Assembly: GCA_002344215.1 (NCBI GenBank)
Contig: DDSV01000058.1
Coordinates: forward strand, 16,157-80,156
Direction: 5' to 3'
Length of the DNA stretch: 64,000 nucleotides
From: Akkermansiaceae bacterium UBA2381
Lineage (GTDB): Bacteria > Verrucomicrobiota > Verrucomicrobiia > Verrucomicrobiales > DEV007
The notes below the pieces were generated by a model. It ran no database searches. It was not told the origin of the DNA and worked only from the letters and a program-made list of their open reading frames with translations. Position 1 is the first letter of the stretch. Each line of letters starts with the position of its first letter. The translations under genes and the position numbers were made by a program. Shown in pieces: positions 53,559-63,778 of the stretch.

Positions 53559-55565
53559 TCACTTGTAGCTGCGGACACTGAGTTCAACCGCCTCGTATTC
53601 GAGCGGTTCCTTGTGAAGGACGGGAGGAACTCCGGGCCCCTTGAATTCCCATGCGGAAACATAGGCAAATTCCTCATCGCGGCGCTTTGCCTCCCCGGGG
53701 TTGGTGTAGCCGTTCTTCACGTCCTCGTCCTCGTTGGTGAACTGGTATTCCTCACGGAAATGCCCGCCACAGCTCTCTTCACGGGCAAGGGCGTCATGGC
53801 ACATGATCTCGGCAAAGTCGATGAAATCAGCGACGCGCCAGGCCTTTTCGAGCTCCATGTTTGTGCTCTCGGCAGTGCCGGGAACCCTGACGTTCTTCCA
53901 GAAATCCTCGCGAATCTTCGGAATCTTCGCGAGGGCTTCTTTCAAGCCGGCTTCGGTGCGGGCCATGCCGCACTTGTCCCAAACGAGCATACCCAGTTCG
54001 CGGTGGAAGCTGTCGACCGACTTGGTCCCTTTCACTGACATCAGCTGGTTGATACGCTCCTTGACCTCGGCCTCGACCTGTTTGAACTCGGGCGCATCCG
54101 TCTTGACTGATCCGGGTTTCTGGCCGGCGAGGTAACTCGGCAAAGTCGCGGGAATGACAAAGTATCCGTCGGCAAGCCCCTGCATGAGCGCGCTCGCACC
54201 GAGGCGGTTGGCACCATGATCGGAGAAATTCGCCTCACCGAGGACGTGGAGCCCGGGCACATTCGACATCAGGTTGTAGTCAACCCAGAGACCACCCATG
54301 GTGTAATGGACGGCGGGATAGATCTTCATCGGCAGCTCGTAGGGATCTTCGCCGCTGATCTTCTCATACATCTGGAAAAGGTTCCCGTAGCGGGCCTTGA
54401 TCGTGTCCTTTCCGAGCCGTTTGATAGCGTCACTGAAGTCGAGGTAAACCCCGAGTCCGGTCTTGGCAACGCCGCGGCCCTCATCACATGCTTCCTTGGC
54501 CGAGCGCGAGGAAATGTCACGAGGCGCAAGATTGCCGAACGAGGGATACTTGCGCTCAAGAAAGTAGTCGCGGGCGTCTTCGGGAATATCGGTGGCCTTG
54601 AGTTCGCCATTACGAATCTTCGCGGCGTCTTCTTTCGACTTTGGCACCCAGATGCGGCCGTCGTTGCGGAGCGACTCGGACATGAGGGTGAGTTTGCTCT
54701 GATAATCGCCGCTTACCGGGATACAGGTCGGGTGGATCTGGGTAAAACAGGGGTTCGCCATGTAGGCACCGCGCTTATTCGCCCGCAGAGCGGCGGTGAC
54801 GTTGCAGCCCATCGCGTTGGTCGACAGGAAAAAGACGTTTCCGTATCCACCCGTTGCAAGAATCACGGCATCGGCGGCGTGGCTTGTAATCTCGCCTGTG
54901 ACCAGGTCCCTCACGACGATCCCCTTGGCGTGACCGTCGACAACAACGAGGTCGAGCATCTCAGTGCGGGTGTACATCTTCACTCCGCCCTTCGCGATCT
55001 CCTTCTCGAGGGCCTGGTAACATCCGAGCAACAGCTGCTGACCGGTCTGGCCCCGGGCATAGAAAGTCCGGCTAACCTGAGCTCCGCCGAAAGAACGGTT
55101 CGCGAGGGCACCGCCGTATTCACGGGCAAAGGGCACCCCCTGCGCAACACACTGATCGATGATTTGGAGGCTGATTTCGGCAAGACGATGCACATTGGCC
55201 TCGCGCGAGCGGAAGTCGCCCCCCTTGATCGTGTCGTAAAAGAGACGCCAGACGGAATCACCGTCATTCTGATAGTTCTTCGCCCCGTTAATCCCGCCCT
55301 GAGCGGCGATGGAGTGGGCTCGACGGGGACTGTCCTGATAACAGAAACACTTTACCTGGTATCCGAGTTCGGACAGAGTCGCGGCGGCCGCTCCCCCGGC
55401 AAGCCCCGATCCGACGACAATGACCGAGAATTTTCGCTTGTTCGCCGGGTTGATCAATTTTGCCTTCGCCTTGTAGCGGGTCCACTTCTCAGGGAGCGGT
55501 CCTTCGGGCACCGCGGAGTTGAGAGAGCCGTTCTGGGAAGGTTTGCTGGTCGCGTTGCTGGCCAT
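53559..55565 (-). CDS. sdhA: Succinate dehydrogenase/fumarate reductase flavoprotein SdhA
   Basis: 668 residues, longer than the E. coli enzyme as expected for the class B-type group. FAD-binding VVGSGLAGGAAAATLSELG, the FAD-attachment region RRAHSIAAQGGINGA, QTGQQLL and the C-terminal HGANRLGASALMQG with the active-site arginine environment are visible. It oxidises succinate to fumarate in the TCA cycle (or the reverse). 36 bases after sdhC. Confidence 0.95.
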   Translation of the reverse strand: MASNATSKPSQNGSLNSAVPEGPLPEKWTRYKAKAKLINPANKRKFSVIVVGSGLAGGAAAATLSELGYQVKCFCYQDSPRRAHSIAAQGGINGAKNYQNDGDSVWRLFYDTIKGGDFRSREANVHRLAEISLQIIDQCVAQGVPFAREYGGALANRSFGGAQVSRTFYARGQTGQQLLLGCYQALEKEIAKGGVKMYTRTEMLDLVVVDGHAKGIVVRDLVTGEITSHAADAVILATGGYGNVFFLSTNAMGCNVTAALRANKRGAYMANPCFTQIHPTCIPVSGDYQSKLTLMSESLRNDGRIWVPKSKEDAAKIRNGELKATDIPEDARDYFLERKYPSFGNLAPRDISSRSAKEACDEGRGVAKTGLGVYLDFSDAIKRLGKDTIKARYGNLFQMYEKISGEDPYELPMKIYPAVHYTMGGLWVDYNLMSNVPGLHVLGEANFSDHGANRLGASALMQGLADGYFVIPATLPSYLAGQKPGSVKTDAPEFKQVEAEVKERINQLMSVKGTKSVDSFHRELGMLVWDKCGMARTEAGLKEALAKIPKIREDFWKNVRVPGTAESTNMELEKAWRVADFIDFAEIMCHDALAREESCGGHFREEYQFTNEDEDVKNGYTNPGEAKRRDEEFAYVSAWEFKGPGVPPVLHKEPLEYEAVELSVRSYK

Positions 55566-55601
55566 GGTCGGATGCGGTAAAATTGGAGAAAAGGGATTGA
55601 A

Positions 55602-56354
55602 TCAGGATTTTGCCGCCTCGATGACGGGTGCGGAGGCGGCAGCAGGAGTCGCAGGTTCTTCCAAAGCGCCGACTGCGACAAGGAAGGGTATCGAGAGAAA
55701 CCCGATCCAGAGAAGGACGGCGATACCGAGCCCTAGATTGCGTATCGCAACCCGGGTCTTCACCGTGCGAAGCCCGAGCGTCTGGAAGACTGAGGCGATG
55801 CCGTGGCTGAGATGGGAACACAGCAGCGAGATCGCAACAATGTAAAAAAGAACCACAAGCGGATTCTGGAACCCGGCGATGACCATGCCATATACGTCAT
55901 GGCGGGCAGGATCGGAGGGATCCTTCATCGCAGCCAGATCGGGATCGAGGCGGACCGTGAAGTGGAAAATGTGAAAGATGACAAAAGCGATCACGGTGAG
56001 ACCGCTCCAGATCATGATGCGGGAACTGGTCGGAGCCTGCACGGTGGCATCACAGGAATAGCGGGAATCCCGGGCGGCCCGATTTTGCTGAACGAGGGAA
56101 ACCGTCGCGACAATGTGAAGGACAAATGCCCCGAGAATGCCGATCCGGGCGAACCAGATTCCCCATCCGTGAAGCATGTGGTGAAGAAATTCAGCGTAGT
56201 CATTGAGGTCCTCCCTCCCCTGAAAGATGAGGAGGTTTCCCGCCATGTGACCGAGGAGGAATCCTACCAGCATCAGGCCGGTGATGGCGACGATCAGCTT
56301 TTTCCCGATCGAAGAGTTCCAGAATCGGAGGAGAGTTTTGCCAAGCGAGTTCAT
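55602..56354 (-). CDS. sdhC: Succinate dehydrogenase cytochrome b membrane subunit
   Basis: 250 residues with five membrane segments, the single-subunit di-heme anchor of class B-type succinate:quinone oxidoreductases. Candidate heme histidines: LLGHMAGNLL in the first segment, AFVLHIVATVS, FVIFHIFHFTV and CSHLSHGIASVF. ATG 56354 was chosen over an in-frame start 12 codons upstream. Electron acceptor is probably menaquinone, as usual for this type; inference. First gene of the sdh operon. Confidence 0.9.
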   Translation of the reverse strand: MNSLGKTLLRFWNSSIGKKLIVAITGLMLVGFLLGHMAGNLLIFQGREDLNDYAEFLHHMLHGWGIWFARIGILGAFVLHIVATVSLVQQNRAARDSRYSCDATVQAPTSSRIMIWSGLTVIAFVIFHIFHFTVRLDPDLAAMKDPSDPARHDVYGMVIAGFQNPLVVLFYIVAISLLCSHLSHGIASVFQTLGLRTVKTRVAIRNLGLGIAVLLWIGFLSIPFLVAVGALEEPATPAAASAPVIEAAKS

Positions 56355-56541
56355 TTCCGGTTTCTTAAGCAATACGACGGCTATTTGCAAGGAGATGGGT
56401 TCGGAAAGATGTAAATTTCACGCCAATTCAGCAAAATATGACTGAATCGGTAAAAACTATGCTTCCAGCAGGAGCAGTGAAAAACAATTTGTGGTTGCAA
56501 TACGCGGTCGAGTCTCCATAGCATTCCGGTCGCCCCATCTC

Positions 56542-58269
56542 ATGAACTACTTTCTCAGACTCATTTGCCTCATCGCTGTTCTCTCGTCGACCGCACTTGC
56601 CGGTGCTCAGGAGGCGGAAAAATCAATGGCTGACAGGATCGACAATGCAGTCGCTCCCATTGCAAAATTCGCCGATAAGATCGTTTTCTTCGGTTTTGAG
56701 GTGACGGACGGAGTCGTCCTGCCGGTCGTTCTTGTTATCCTCGCTTTCACCGCGATTTTCCTGACGATCTACTTCAAATTCATCAACTTGCGCGGTTTTG
56801 GCATCGCTCTGCGCACGGCACGGGGCAAATACACCCCCGAAGACGCGCCCGGAGAAATTACTCACTTCCAGGCCCTCAGTGCCGCCCTTTCCGCCACCGT
56901 GGGTCTTGGCAACATTGGCGGCGTTGCCGTCGCTGTCGGGGTCGGTGGTCCGGGAGCCACCTTCTGGATGATCATAATGGGGCTTTGCGGCATGACAACC
57001 AAGTTTGCCGAATGCACCCTCGGAGTGAAATACCGGAAATTCATGAAGAATGGAACGGTCAAAGGCGGCGGAATGTATTACCTCAGCGACGGCCTTCGCG
57101 AAATCGGCCTCGGCGGACTCGGGCGGGTCCTTGCCCTGATCTTCGCAGTCTTCGTCATCGGCGGTGCCTTTGGTGCGGGTAATATGTTCCAGGCCAATCA
57201 GGCCTTCAGCCAGATGAGCAACACCTTTCCCGTTCTCGGCGGAGCGAGCGGAAATGGAGCCGTCTATTTTGGTCTCGCCATGGCCATCCTCACCGGACTC
57301 GTTATCATTGGAGGCATCGTCTCTATCGCCCGGGTCACTTCTTTCCTCGTACCTTTCATGTGCGGAATGTATGTGATTGCTTCCCTCATCATCATTTTCG
57401 GGAACATCTCCTCTCTTCCGGCAGCCTTTGCCACGATCTTCGGCTCCGCCTTCAGCAATGAAGCGGTCACCGGAGGTCTCATCGGCGTCCTGATTCAGGG
57501 AGTTCGTCGCGCCGCCTTCTCGAATGAAGCCGGTCTCGGATCGGCACCCATCGCCCACTCAGCCGTGAAGACCAACGAACCCGCCAGCGAGGGTTTTGTC
57601 GCCCTTCTCGAACCCTTTGTCGACACCGTTGTCGTCTGCACAATGAGCGCCCTTGTCCTTGTCATTACGGGGACCTGGCAGATCAGCGCCGAGGTCAACC
57701 CGACCGGGGCGAGCCTCGTCAAAGCGCCGGGATCGTCAGAGGTAGTCCGCAAACTCGAACCCGGGCAGTTCATCCACACCCGCAAAACCGAAGGCGATCA
57801 CGTTGAAGTTATCGGTCTGGTCAACGGCGCTTTTCAGGAGACCGAGAAAATTTCAGGTTGGGTCGCCACAAGTGACGCGACGAAACGCACCGGCGTCCCC
57901 GTAACCTCACTTGCTTTCGCTTCAGTGATTTCCTGGTTTCCGGTGGTGCTCAGCATCGCCGTCTTTCTCTTCGCCTTCTCGACCATGATATCCTGGTCCT
58001 ACTACGGGCAGCAGGGGGTCATGTATCTCTTCAGCTTTCTTGGAGAAGACAAAATCAAGATCCCCGTGGTCATTTACAAGCTCGTCTTCTGCCTTTTGAT
58101 CATCGTAGGAACCTCAGCCTCACTCGACAATATTCTGATGCTGTCGGACGCAATGGTTTTTGCGATGCTGGTTCCAAACCTGATCGGGCTTTACCTCCTT
58201 CTGCCCGTGATCAAACGCGAAACGACCCGCTACCTCGAACACGTGAGAAACATCGACAGTCAGAAATAG
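56542..58269 (+). CDS. Alanine/glycine:cation symporter (AGCS) with soluble insert
   Basis: 575 residues. A signal-like first segment, then the AGCS core: TARGKYTPEDAPGEITHFQALS, SATVGLGNIGGVAVAV, GAGNMFQANQ and RRAAFSNEAGLGSAPIAHS. This family moves alanine or glycine with Na+. An extra segment of some 60 residues (about 384-450) between late membrane helices contains a small beta-rich SH3-like pattern (PGQFIHTRKTEGDHVEVIGL ... ISGWVATSD), unusual for the family. ATG 56542 begins the first hydrophobic segment; an upstream in-frame start at 56491 is less likely. Stands alone. Confidence 0.88.
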   Translation: MNYFLRLICLIAVLSSTALAGAQEAEKSMADRIDNAVAPIAKFADKIVFFGFEVTDGVVLPVVLVILAFTAIFLTIYFKFINLRGFGIALRTARGKYTPEDAPGEITHFQALSAALSATVGLGNIGGVAVAVGVGGPGATFWMIIMGLCGMTTKFAECTLGVKYRKFMKNGTVKGGGMYYLSDGLREIGLGGLGRVLALIFAVFVIGGAFGAGNMFQANQAFSQMSNTFPVLGGASGNGAVYFGLAMAILTGLVIIGGIVSIARVTSFLVPFMCGMYVIASLIIIFGNISSLPAAFATIFGSAFSNEAVTGGLIGVLIQGVRRAAFSNEAGLGSAPIAHSAVKTNEPASEGFVALLEPFVDTVVVCTMSALVLVITGTWQISAEVNPTGASLVKAPGSSEVVRKLEPGQFIHTRKTEGDHVEVIGLVNGAFQETEKISGWVATSDATKRTGVPVTSLAFASVISWFPVVLSIAVFLFAFSTMISWSYYGQQGVMYLFSFLGEDKIKIPVVIYKLVFCLLIIVGTSASLDNILMLSDAMVFAMLVPNLIGLYLLLPVIKRETTRYLEHVRNIDSQK

Positions 58270-58275
58270 CAGCGA

Positions 58276-60885
58276 TCAGTGTCTAAACAGTCGCAGAAAT
58301 TGATCTCCCACCCCCATCACATTTTCCCAACGACGGACGCAGAGATCGAGAATAAAAACCACCAGAAAAAGTGACATCAGATAGGGCCACAACTCGACAT
58401 AATTGGAGACGTTGGTGCCTTTCAGATCGAGAGCCTCGCCCGCGTTTTCCAGATAGGTTCCCCCGGTGATCTCACAGACCTCGCGAAGAAGCTCTTCATT
58501 GACCCGCCCCGTCGCCACTTCATTTGACGGGTTGTGTACATATCCGGCCGAGACAATCTGCGATCCTGCCCTGGCCCGCACGAGATAAACCCCGGGATCT
58601 GCAGGGCGGAACTGTGATTCATACCAGCCCGGCCCGATTTGTTCCAGGTTGAGTGTTGCCATCGCCCGCATTCCGGATCCGAGTGAGTTTGAGGGAACGT
58701 GAAAAACGTCGGCCTCAACTGTCGCTCCATTGCGGCGAGTCCCTGCATCCTCAGCGAGATCGACTGAAATCGTCAAGTCCGACCCCTTTTCCTCAAGCTG
58801 TAGATCCATGTTCAATCCTTGCGGAGCCCGTGCTGTCTCTCGCAGGATCTGCGACCAGAGTCGGCTGTAACCGTCCCAATCCGCCACCCAGAGAGCCGCC
58901 CACCGGGATTTACAGTCCGAAGTAAAAGCAGTCACTTTCCCCAGTCCGAACCTCCAGTGCGCGAGGAGAGGATCACCTGTGCCGGTTACTAGCGGAACCT
59001 GGGCAGTCGCCTTTCTATTCGTTTTCACAAAACCCAGCAAAGGCGGGGCGATACCATCCTCCCAATCTCGAATCATCGGGTGGCGCTCGGCAAGTTTTGC
59101 CTCGAAAGCCTCCTCGCTGATCATTCTGCCGGTGTGGGTCAGGGTATCCTGGGTGAAAATCCGGACGATCGAAGTGGGATCATTGGTCACATAACTTTGC
59201 CCGCCACCCGCAGCCGCGATTGACTGAAGAAGTCCGACCTGGGCACCCGAGCCAATCGAGACCGTCGAAATGGTAATTCCCTCGGCGTGGCATTGTGAGG
59301 CCAGAGCCTGATATCCGTCACCCGAACTCTGACCGTCAGTCAGGACGATCATGTGTTTGATCTTCGCCTTTACCCGGTTCAGGTCCTCGCGAGCTCTCAC
59401 CATGCCCGGATAAATATTCGTACCCCCGCCCGATCCAAGCAGAGAAATCTGGCTCGCAATGCTGCTCGTTGAAGTGACCTTGGTCATCGGAACGACCTCG
59501 TGAACCTGCGAATCAAAGGCATAAATGCCGATGTAGTCTTTCGTTGAGAGCAATTCGACACTGGCAATCGCGGCGGACTTGCAAATCTCGATTTTCTGAC
59601 CCGCCATCGAACCCGATCGGTCTACCACCAGAGCCAGGGCCGAGGACTGCAGTTCCTCCTGATCCGGAGCTTTCAGTTTTACGGGTAGCACTTCTTCAAT
59701 CGGAGTCCGGTAATATCCGCCCACCCCGAATGAGTTCATCCCCCCAACCATGACAAATCCCCCGCCCAGCTTTTCGACATAGTCGCGGATAATCGTCATC
59801 CGGGCGTCACCGATCCGGTGGGCCGGTATATCGGAAAAAATCACACCGTCATAGCCCGCCCACTCTTGAAGTGAATCCGGCAACCCTTCGGGCGAACGAA
59901 CATCCAGGCGTATCCCCTCGCGATTCATCGCATCCACCAGGTATCGCGACTCTCCCTCCTCTCCCTCGACGTAAAGGAAAAGAGGGCGCCCCCTTACATC
60001 CACGATACTCAGGGCCTCGTTGTTCTCAGGAATGGCATCGCGTCCTTCAAAACCCTCAATCACAACACGATAGTTATAGATATTACGCTTCTCGGGAACC
60101 CGTTTGAAGGTCTGCGTCTTCACCTCGCCCGCAACAAGCTCGGTTGAGACCTCTTCCACCTCGACTCCGTTCTCGAACAAGCGGATTCGCCCGGGCCCCG
60201 ACAGGGTGCCTTCGATCGTCGCCTCCAATTCCAGACTGGCCCCCTCATTGAGACGGGATTGCGAACTGAGTAGACGTGTCACCCTGACATCAGGCTGAAT
60301 TTCGCCGGAGACGCCAATGGCATGGATTTTTATCCCGGCCACAGAGGCCTCCCTGGCTGCCTCAAGAAGAGACCCCTGAGTCTCGACCCCATCGCCAACC
60401 AGAACAATGTGACGTGAGGTGCCTCCTGGAAACAGGCCCCTTGCCAGTTGGCAGGCGCGCTCGAAATTGGATGAAGCGCCGATCTCTTCCATCAGGATGG
60501 GTGCCTTGTCCGATTGGGGGCCCGCCGGGGAACCCGGGGGCAGCAAAAGACGTCCCTCTTCGCCGGCGGCAACATAACCGACCGAGGGAGATCCACCGAG
60601 CAGGCCTCGAATACCCGAGGCCGCCTCATACACCGCCGCCAATCCCTTCGAGCCCTGACTGCGACTGTGATCCAAAACAAAGATAACAGATTGATTCCGG
60701 GAGGTAAGCAATCTTGCCGGAGAGGCCAGCGCAAGAATCGTCAGAATAACAAGGAGCGAGCGCAGGAGGAAGAGAACACGACGACGTCCTCCGCCCATCG
60801 GATGCGCTGATCTCATTTCAAACCAGAAAAGGAGCGCAATTGCCGGAAAAAGAAGCAGCAGGGCTTTGGGAAAATACCAGTCCAT
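58276..60885 (-). CDS. Large membrane VWA / glutamine-amidotransferase-like protein
   Basis: 869 residues. Two N-terminal membrane segments with a short loop (aerotolerance BatA-like), a first VWA-like stretch, a central class-I amidotransferase-like part (GYDGVIFSDIPAH, GGGFVMVGGMNSFGVGGYY), a canonical VWA domain from about residue 420 (VVDRSGSMAGQKIE, GGGTNIYPG, VLTDGQSSG) and one membrane segment near the C-terminus. The MIDAS residues D-x-S-x-S and the TDG loop are intact, so metal-dependent ligand binding is likely. Ten bases after the upstream BatA-like gene. Typical of MoxR/DUF58/BatA loci; function not established. Confidence 0.85.
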   Translation of the reverse strand: MDWYFPKALLLLFPAIALLFWFEMRSAHPMGGGRRRVLFLLRSLLVILTILALASPARLLTSRNQSVIFVLDHSRSQGSKGLAAVYEAASGIRGLLGGSPSVGYVAAGEEGRLLLPPGSPAGPQSDKAPILMEEIGASSNFERACQLARGLFPGGTSRHIVLVGDGVETQGSLLEAAREASVAGIKIHAIGVSGEIQPDVRVTRLLSSQSRLNEGASLELEATIEGTLSGPGRIRLFENGVEVEEVSTELVAGEVKTQTFKRVPEKRNIYNYRVVIEGFEGRDAIPENNEALSIVDVRGRPLFLYVEGEEGESRYLVDAMNREGIRLDVRSPEGLPDSLQEWAGYDGVIFSDIPAHRIGDARMTIIRDYVEKLGGGFVMVGGMNSFGVGGYYRTPIEEVLPVKLKAPDQEELQSSALALVVDRSGSMAGQKIEICKSAAIASVELLSTKDYIGIYAFDSQVHEVVPMTKVTSTSSIASQISLLGSGGGTNIYPGMVRAREDLNRVKAKIKHMIVLTDGQSSGDGYQALASQCHAEGITISTVSIGSGAQVGLLQSIAAAGGGQSYVTNDPTSIVRIFTQDTLTHTGRMISEEAFEAKLAERHPMIRDWEDGIAPPLLGFVKTNRKATAQVPLVTGTGDPLLAHWRFGLGKVTAFTSDCKSRWAALWVADWDGYSRLWSQILRETARAPQGLNMDLQLEEKGSDLTISVDLAEDAGTRRNGATVEADVFHVPSNSLGSGMRAMATLNLEQIGPGWYESQFRPADPGVYLVRARAGSQIVSAGYVHNPSNEVATGRVNEELLREVCEITGGTYLENAGEALDLKGTNVSNYVELWPYLMSLFLVVFILDLCVRRWENVMGVGDQFLRLFRH

Positions 60886-60895
60886 TCAAATGGGT

Positions 60896-62839
60896 TCAGT
60901 AAACCGCGAAACGGTGAAAGAGCCAGCTCTCCAGAAGCAGCACGAGAACAAGGGAGGAAAGCAGCCAGAGTTTCAGATTTCCGGCAATGCCGCTTTCGAC
61001 AGTGAAGTATTCAGCGTTACCGTTTTCATCCGGACTTCGTACCGGCAGATCAGACTCCATCGCCGAGAGAAGAAAGGAGGCTCCCCTTACTCCGGTATCA
61101 GTCTCCCAGTTTCCAACACGGTTCATCTCAATGATGTCTGAGCTCAGCGGGAGGATTCGCTTCCTAGCTTGACCGTCTTCGATCCCGGTCCAGGTGATTG
61201 AGGTTCCAGATACCGGAGCGAGTTCACCGGTGGAAAAAAGCCTCGACTCTCCGGAGAGATCCCGCTGGTTCACACACCAGAAAAGAGCATTCCCCATGAG
61301 AATGGGAAATGATGCCGTGAGCGGCAGACGGTCCGACTTACCGGGAGAAAAACCCATGATGACGATTCGTTGCCCTGCGACTTCTCCGGCAGCAAGGACC
61401 GGGTCCTTTCCGGCCGTCCATAGTGTCTCAAGAGATCCCCTTACCTCAAAGGTGGCAGTTTGGGCCAAAGCAATGCGACCGCTGCTGACGCGGAAAAGAA
61501 CGGGATGCTCTTCGTTTTCGACACCTACCGATTCATAGGGAATCGGGCTCTCAAGTTTCTTTGCCTGAACCGGACCGGAAGATCCGGGAGGATTGATCAC
61601 AATCACGGGTATGTCGGTAGGCCAATCCGCCGGCATCCAGCCGTCAAAGATGACCGCGTCAACCTTTTCGCGGAGCGGCCAGACATCAGGACTTCCCTTG
61701 AGAAGTTCGAACGTACCGGTCTCCTGAATCGACGAGAGAGCAACCCGTGTATAGGGATCTTCTGTCTCATCCGGCCTGATCCATGCCGCAATGAGGGGTT
61801 CGATCTCCGGCAGTGGAAGCGACACCTGATCGTCGAGGCTGAAAACATCACCCTCTGCTTCAAGCCACACCCGAACCGCCTGTCCCCTGGATCCATTGAG
61901 GCGGAAGGTGATTCCACTTCGTTCGCCAGGAGTGAGATCCAATTCACGGAATTGGGTGGGGATCCCCCCGACACTAACATTCAAACGTACCTTCGCGGAC
62001 ACAATTGAATCCGCGTTCAGGGCAACTTGAACATAGGCGTCATAGCGGGAGTACTCAAGCGGCACGGGACGCAGTTGAAAAGCCGTTATTCCCGCATTAG
62101 TCGCTTCGGGGAGCGCCAGATTGAGCTCGTGGATAACGGGAGACATTTCCTTTTCCGATTCAGCGACCGGAAGCAAGGTCTCTCCGTCGCCGGGAACCTC
62201 ATCACCTGCCGTCGTAACCTCCCCGGTTACTGACGTATCTACCTTAACGACGGGATGATCACTCGCGTGCCAGATCGCCGAAGGCGAATCGAGTCCTGCA
62301 ATCATCGTTGCGGTTTCAATCGCCGAATCAGTTCTCTCCGCCATCGGTCTCGTCTCCACCCCGTCAAGACGAGAAAGGAGCTCACGTCTTTTCAGGGTTC
62401 GGGGCTGAATTACTTCCGGGCGAACATCATAAACGATCAACGCAACACCGACTTCCTCCGGCACTTTTTTGAGCCTTTCTTTCAATATCCTCTTGGCGGC
62501 ATCCATCCGGGTCTCACCGGATTGATCCCTTACATCCATCGAAGCTGACCGATCCAGCAGGATCACAACGGTTCGATACTGATCGGCATCGTCCTGCCTG
62601 ACAATGAATCGTGACAGAACGAAAACCGCTATCATGAGCATCAACATCGTCAGTATAAATGAGAGGAGCTTTTTCAGACGCCTGAGCCAGGCCGATTCCT
62701 GATGCTCCTGAGCCAGAGTCTTGAAAAAGACCAGAGTTGGAACCTTGATCTTTTTTGAACGGCGACGAAAAAGATAGAGGAGCACAGGGATGAACCCGAG
62801 CAAAAGCAACCACAAGGAACCTGGATTGAGAAACTGCAT
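60896..62839 (-). CDS. BatA-like membrane protein with VWA domain
   Basis: 647 residues. The N-terminal double-membrane BatA motif (FLNPGSLWLLLLGFIPVLLYLFRRR, then a second segment near residue 60-85) is followed by a VWA domain (VVILLDRSASMDVRDQSGETR) and a long beta-rich periplasmic region with one C-terminal membrane segment. Part of the same unit as the DUF58 protein (12 bases upstream) and the 869-residue protein. Such sets assist cofactor insertion or stress responses in other bacteria, but the target here is unknown. Confidence 0.85.
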   Translation of the reverse strand: MQFLNPGSLWLLLLGFIPVLLYLFRRRSKKIKVPTLVFFKTLAQEHQESAWLRRLKKLLSFILTMLMLMIAVFVLSRFIVRQDDADQYRTVVILLDRSASMDVRDQSGETRMDAAKRILKERLKKVPEEVGVALIVYDVRPEVIQPRTLKRRELLSRLDGVETRPMAERTDSAIETATMIAGLDSPSAIWHASDHPVVKVDTSVTGEVTTAGDEVPGDGETLLPVAESEKEMSPVIHELNLALPEATNAGITAFQLRPVPLEYSRYDAYVQVALNADSIVSAKVRLNVSVGGIPTQFRELDLTPGERSGITFRLNGSRGQAVRVWLEAEGDVFSLDDQVSLPLPEIEPLIAAWIRPDETEDPYTRVALSSIQETGTFELLKGSPDVWPLREKVDAVIFDGWMPADWPTDIPVIVINPPGSSGPVQAKKLESPIPYESVGVENEEHPVLFRVSSGRIALAQTATFEVRGSLETLWTAGKDPVLAAGEVAGQRIVIMGFSPGKSDRLPLTASFPILMGNALFWCVNQRDLSGESRLFSTGELAPVSGTSITWTGIEDGQARKRILPLSSDIIEMNRVGNWETDTGVRGASFLLSAMESDLPVRSPDENGNAEYFTVESGIAGNLKLWLLSSLVLVLLLESWLFHRFAVY

Positions 62840-62851
62840 TCGAAACCCGGT

Positions 62852-63772
62852 TTAGTTGCTCCCTGCAAGAGCAGAACCCCGAGAAAGCAAGTCGAGGAAC
62901 AACTCGTCGAAGGGGAAGTCCGTCCGCCATCGCTGGTAATCGATCTGCCGCGACTGACACGACTTCTCGATGTCATCCAGAAATGCCTGAAAGGTTAACT
63001 CGTAGCGTTCGCGGTCCCGTGGTGTAAACCACATGCGCCGCTGTTCCTGCGTTTCCACATCAAGAAGCTCGATCTCACCCTCAACATCGGGTTTCTCCTC
63101 CCAGGGGTGAAATATCTGAATAAAGTGCACTTCGCCCGGCCACGCGCTCGCATGACGAATTGCCTCTCTGGCTTCATTGACATCGCGCCCGTAAAGGTCT
63201 GAGATCACAAATATAATTCCATAGCGTCTTCGTCCCGGCTGAAAGTCCTGAAAACTGCGATTCAAATCGGTCAGTCCCCCGAACTTCAACTCCCGGGCAA
63301 AGTCGAGGACCCGCTGGAGACTCCCCTGCCCCTTCATGGGTGGCAAAGGATCGGCGATCCTTTGCCCGAGCGAATACAAGCTTACCCGGTGATGCCCGAC
63401 GAGGCCCATATAACCAAGAGCAACCGCAAGCTTGAGACTGGTGAGGCGCTTCTCCGGGAACGGTTCAACCATTGAACCGCTGGTATCCACGATGATGTGA
63501 ACATGAAACTCCTGAATCTCCTCGTAGAGCCTGACAAAAAGCCTATCAAGGCGGGCATATAGCCTCCAGTCAATTGACCGATAGTCATCTTTCGGAGTGT
63601 AATGACGAAAATCTTTAAACTCCCGCGTAAAACCGGTTGCCGGAGTCGACTGAAGCCCCTTGCGACGCAACTGCTTACGCTTCCTCAATCTCAGGAAGAG
63701 CGCCCGGAGGCGATCAAGAAAATCGGCATCGAAGAGGTCCTCCTGAGAGGTTGTAATGTCAGTTTCAGGCAT
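62852..63772 (-). CDS. DUF58 domain protein
   Basis: 306 residues. DUF58 core with FKDFRHYTPKDDYRSIDWRLYAR and the VWA-like HIIVDTSGSMVEPFPEK segment. It is the usual companion of a MoxR AAA+ ATPase and of BatA-like VWA proteins; the MoxR gene would be expected just right of the window. Start ATG 63772 lies six bases after the stop of the preceding partial or small gene. Confidence 0.88.
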   Translation of the reverse strand: MPETDITTSQEDLFDADFLDRLRALFLRLRKRKQLRRKGLQSTPATGFTREFKDFRHYTPKDDYRSIDWRLYARLDRLFVRLYEEIQEFHVHIIVDTSGSMVEPFPEKRLTSLKLAVALGYMGLVGHHRVSLYSLGQRIADPLPPMKGQGSLQRVLDFARELKFGGLTDLNRSFQDFQPGRRRYGIIFVISDLYGRDVNEAREAIRHASAWPGEVHFIQIFHPWEEKPDVEGEIELLDVETQEQRRMWFTPRDRERYELTFQAFLDDIEKSCQSRQIDYQRWRTDFPFDELFLDLLSRGSALAGSN

Positions 63773-63778
63773 GATGGC

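Noticed and set aside
54216..55580. Plus-strand open frame of 454 codons
   Set aside because: Antisense of sdhA, no protein-family features.
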